A DNA stretch of 52,137 nt, from positions 1-52,137 of the forward strand of contig CAIVPR010000176.1 of the NCBI GenBank assembly GCA_903907865.1. The letters are read 5' to 3'. The DNA is from an uncultured Acidobacteriia bacterium. GTDB taxonomy: Bacteria > Acidobacteriota > Terriglobia > Bryobacterales > Bryobacteraceae. Every line of letters begins with the position of its first letter. Position 1 is the stretch's first letter. The position numbers and the translations under genes are program-made. The notes under the pieces were generated by a model. That model saw only the letters and a program-made list of their open reading frames with translations, had not been told where the DNA came from and did no database searches. Below are positions 50,792-52,137 of the stretch, piece after piece.

Positions 50792-51463
50792 TCAGGCGCT
50801 AGCCTTTGCATCGATCGTGGGAAAGCGGTCCAGCCGTTGGGACGCGCGAACCAGTTTCTGGCGTGCACGGAAGAGCTTCACCTTGATCGTATTCTCGTTC
50901 ATGTGCAGCATGGAGGCTAGTTCTTCCACCGAGTAGCCCTCCACTTCCTTGAGCATCAGCAATTGCTTCTCCTCGTCGGAAACCTTGTCCATCAACTTGA
51001 CGATGTAGTCCCGCCGGGCGAGCGTCGTGTCGGTGCGCGTGGAGCGCTCCGACATTGGTTCGATGTTCTCGACACGGCGCGATTCGTCCTCGCTCATGTC
51101 GCTCTCGTAGACCAGCTTGCGGACCTTTTTCCTCCGCAGGTAGTCGAAGCACTCGTTCACTGTGATCTTGTAGATCCAGGTGATAAGGGAACTGCGGAAG
51201 TCGAAGCTGCGGAGCGAGAAGAAAACCTTCGCGAAGACCTGCTGCGCGATGTCCTCGACGTCGTTGCGGTGGCGCACGATGCCATGGATGATGGAGAACA
51301 CCTTGCTCTGGTGCCGTTCGACAATTTCCTGGAAAGCGGTTTGGTCGCCGTCCTGCGCCCGCCGGACCAGTGCGCCCTCGGGTGTACCCTCGTATTCCAC
51401 CTTGCTTTTCAGTATCGACTTCCCGCCGAAGAACGGCAACGAGAGGGTGCTTGTCAATTCCAT
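50792..51463 (-). CDS. ECF RNA polymerase sigma factor
   Basis: A protein of about 223 residues. Region 2 is LVRRAQDGDQTAFQEIVERHQSKVFSIIHGIVRHRNDVEDIAQQVFAKVFFSLRSFDFRSSLITWIYKITVNECFDYLRRKK; region 4 is DKVSDEEKQLLMLKEVEGYSVEELASMLHMNENTIKVKLFRARQKL, with the helix-turn-helix. There is a linker of about 40 residues rich in charged residues between them. It directs transcription of a stress regulon, probably kept off by the anti-sigma factor encoded downstream. It is divergent from erpA across about 200 bases. The start at 51463 fits the region-2 spacing. Confidence 0.95.
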   Translation of the reverse strand: MELTSTLSLPFFGGKSILKSKVEYEGTPEGALVRRAQDGDQTAFQEIVERHQSKVFSIIHGIVRHRNDVEDIAQQVFAKVFFSLRSFDFRSSLITWIYKITVNECFDYLRRKKVRKLVYESDMSEDESRRVENIEPMSERSTRTDTTLARRDYIVKLMDKVSDEEKQLLMLKEVEGYSVEELASMLHMNENTIKVKLFRARQKLVRASQRLDRFPTIDAKASA

Positions 51464-51619
51464 ACTGCTATCGACTACGCTGGGCACGGCCCTCCCGTTT
51501 CAAGATTTGCGCAGCGTTACGTCGAGCCACCATGCACCTGGGGGGCCAAAGCCGCCGACCGCCGCATGTTGCCGGATCCACAAGGGTCTGGAATCCCGCA
51601 ACCGGGTTCCGGCATCCCT

Positions 51620-51649
51620 TATACTGATACAGAAGTGTCACAGAGGAGG
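51620..51649 (+). promoter_or_regulatory. erpA promoter -10 and ribosome-binding site
   Basis: TATACT at 51620-51625 is a good -10; no clear -35 is seen upstream. GAGGAGG at 51643-51649 lies 11 bases before the ATG. Unlike many genes in this window, erpA has a normal leader with a strong Shine-Dalgarno. Confidence 0.6.
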
Positions 51650-51660
51650 ACGAAATTCAC

Positions 51661-51984
51661 ATGGTGAACTTGACTGAAACAGCGGTATCGAAAGTGAAGG
51701 AGATTTTGGATTCCCAAGAGCCCAAGCCCGGCGGCCTGAGAATCTCGGTTGTTGGCGGCGGATGTTCGGGGTTCAGCTACTCCATGGCCTTTGAGAACGC
51801 GCCCAACATGCTGGACAAGACGTTTAGCTACCAGGGGCTCAAGGTGTTTGTCGACCAAGCCAGCCTGCTGTATTTGGACGGTGCCGAGGTCGACTACGTG
51901 GAGTCCCTCGAAGGGTCGGGGTTCAAGTTCAACAATCCGCAAGTGAAGTCCACCTGCGGCTGTGGCAGTTCCTTCAGCGCGTAA
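51661..51984 (+). CDS. erpA: A-type iron-sulfur carrier, ErpA/IscA-like
   Basis: A 107-residue A-type carrier that accepts Fe-S clusters and hands them to target enzymes in the cytoplasm. It has the three ligand Cys: C35 in VGGGCSGFSY, and C99 and C101 in the terminal STCGCGSSF. The pattern ALxKVKEIL at the N-terminus, LRISVVGGGCSGFSYSMAFE and VDQASLLYLDGAEVDYVESLEGSGFKFNNPQ is typical of ErpA/IscA. The separate ErpA and IscA labels cannot be resolved by sequence alone. A strong ribosome-binding site precedes the ATG and a terminator follows. Confidence 0.93.
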   Translation: MVNLTETAVSKVKEILDSQEPKPGGLRISVVGGGCSGFSYSMAFENAPNMLDKTFSYQGLKVFVDQASLLYLDGAEVDYVESLEGSGFKFNNPQVKSTCGCGSSFSA

Positions 51985-52013
51985 CGCGCGCAGAGGCCTT
52001 GGCAAGAAAACAA

Positions 52014-52051
52014 ACCGGGTGCAGCCCTTTGTGGGGCTGCACCCGGTTTTC
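52014..52051 (+). terminator. Rho-independent terminator after erpA
   Basis: A perfect 14-bp stem, ACCGGGTGCAGCCC at 52014-52027 and GGGCTGCACCCGGT at 52034-52047, with a six-base loop, followed by T4 and more T shortly after. It lies 29 bases past the erpA stop. Confidence 0.93.
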
Positions 52052-52087
52052 GTTTTGGGCAGAAACTGCGTATGGCCGAAAAGAACG

Positions 52088-52137
52088 CTCCCTCGCGGTC
52101 GCGGCTCGGTTACCGGCTGATTCCGCCGAGCCGCGAC
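52088..52137. repeat. Repeated hairpin sequence, second copy (cut by window end)
   Basis: CTCCCTCGCGGTCGCGG and following bases closely match 29537-29563 (about 25 of 28 positions with one gap). Here a 12-bp perfect stem is formed by GTCGCGGCTCGG at 52098-52109 and CCGAGCCGCGAC at 52126-52137, the last bases of the window. It may be a REP-like intergenic repeat of this genome. Confidence 0.6.

Noticed and set aside
1-52137. CRISPR arrays, tRNA or rRNA genes
   Set aside because: I found no regularly spaced repeats, no cloverleaf with a T-loop signature and no rRNA sequence, though a dedicated scan was not possible.

Overview
The window is a GC-rich bacterial chromosome segment that most resembles Acidobacteriota, probably the Bryobacterales/Solibacter group. 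The evidence is the gene families: a TIGR03435 protein, a VWFA-related protein of the acidobacterial type, an Oar-like TonB-dependent receptor with a carboxypeptidase-regulatory N-terminus, a DUF1800/DUF1501 pair, two secreted PQQ-type quinoproteins and a Gly-rich secreted M28 peptidase. This placement rests on family knowledge; no database search was run. Genes are tightly packed, no stretch longer than about 250 bases lacks a gene or gene remnant, and no rRNA, tRNA or CRISPR was seen.

Layout. 1-815: tail of an IS3-type transposase followed by a decayed PDDEXK (DUF1016/YhcG) nuclease gene. 849-7161: quinoprotein with a built-in cytochrome c (broken by one base), a small His/Ala-rich protein, an O-methyltransferase, a TIGR03435 protein, VOC, DinB-like and Dabb proteins, and a fibronectin-III lipoprotein. 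7162-9401: hslV-hslU protease, with a divergent, extremely acidic 70-residue protein. 9448-12386: second quinoprotein, a decayed DUF7002 gene and a ParE/RHH toxin-antitoxin pair. 12417-15230: argF-argH-argR, with ARG boxes covering the argF start. 15288-21131: MFS transporter, beta-carbonic anhydrase, Oar-like receptor and a small exported protein. 21172-23102: ATPase plus HNH nuclease pair, a probable Septu-like defence module. 23128-27235: cupin-like protein, alpha/beta hydrolase, an inserted 835-bp element with an orphan membrane-protein gene between 44-bp perfect direct repeats, S41-like peptidase, VOC protein. 27346-31467: M28 peptidase, queD and the DUF1501 protein. 31516-36823: DUF1800 protein with Ig-like repeats, sulfatase, SEC-C protein. 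36937-40894: small membrane protein, TonB-type protein, ICMT-like methyltransferase, glycosyltransferase 9, RES/Xre toxin-antitoxin. 40959-47860: inositol monophosphatase, Hfq, VWA protein, fused MoaD-MoaE, anchored protein, PmbA and TldD, and a frameshifted SDR. 47862-51984: exported proteins and lipoproteins, a Spy-like protein, an anti-sigma factor and an ECF sigma factor, then erpA.

How the parts relate. The clear functional units are arginine synthesis with its own repressor, HslUV proteolysis, TldD/PmbA, and the ECF sigma/anti-sigma pair followed by a Spy-like protein and envelope lipoproteins. There are two toxin-antitoxin pairs and one probable antiphage pair. Many genes have a TANNNT hexamer 6-8 bases before the start codon and no Shine-Dalgarno, which suggests frequent leaderless transcripts. 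The most unusual structure is the 835-bp insertion at 24778-25612, which sits exactly at the stop codon of the hydrolase gene and regenerates its 3' end.
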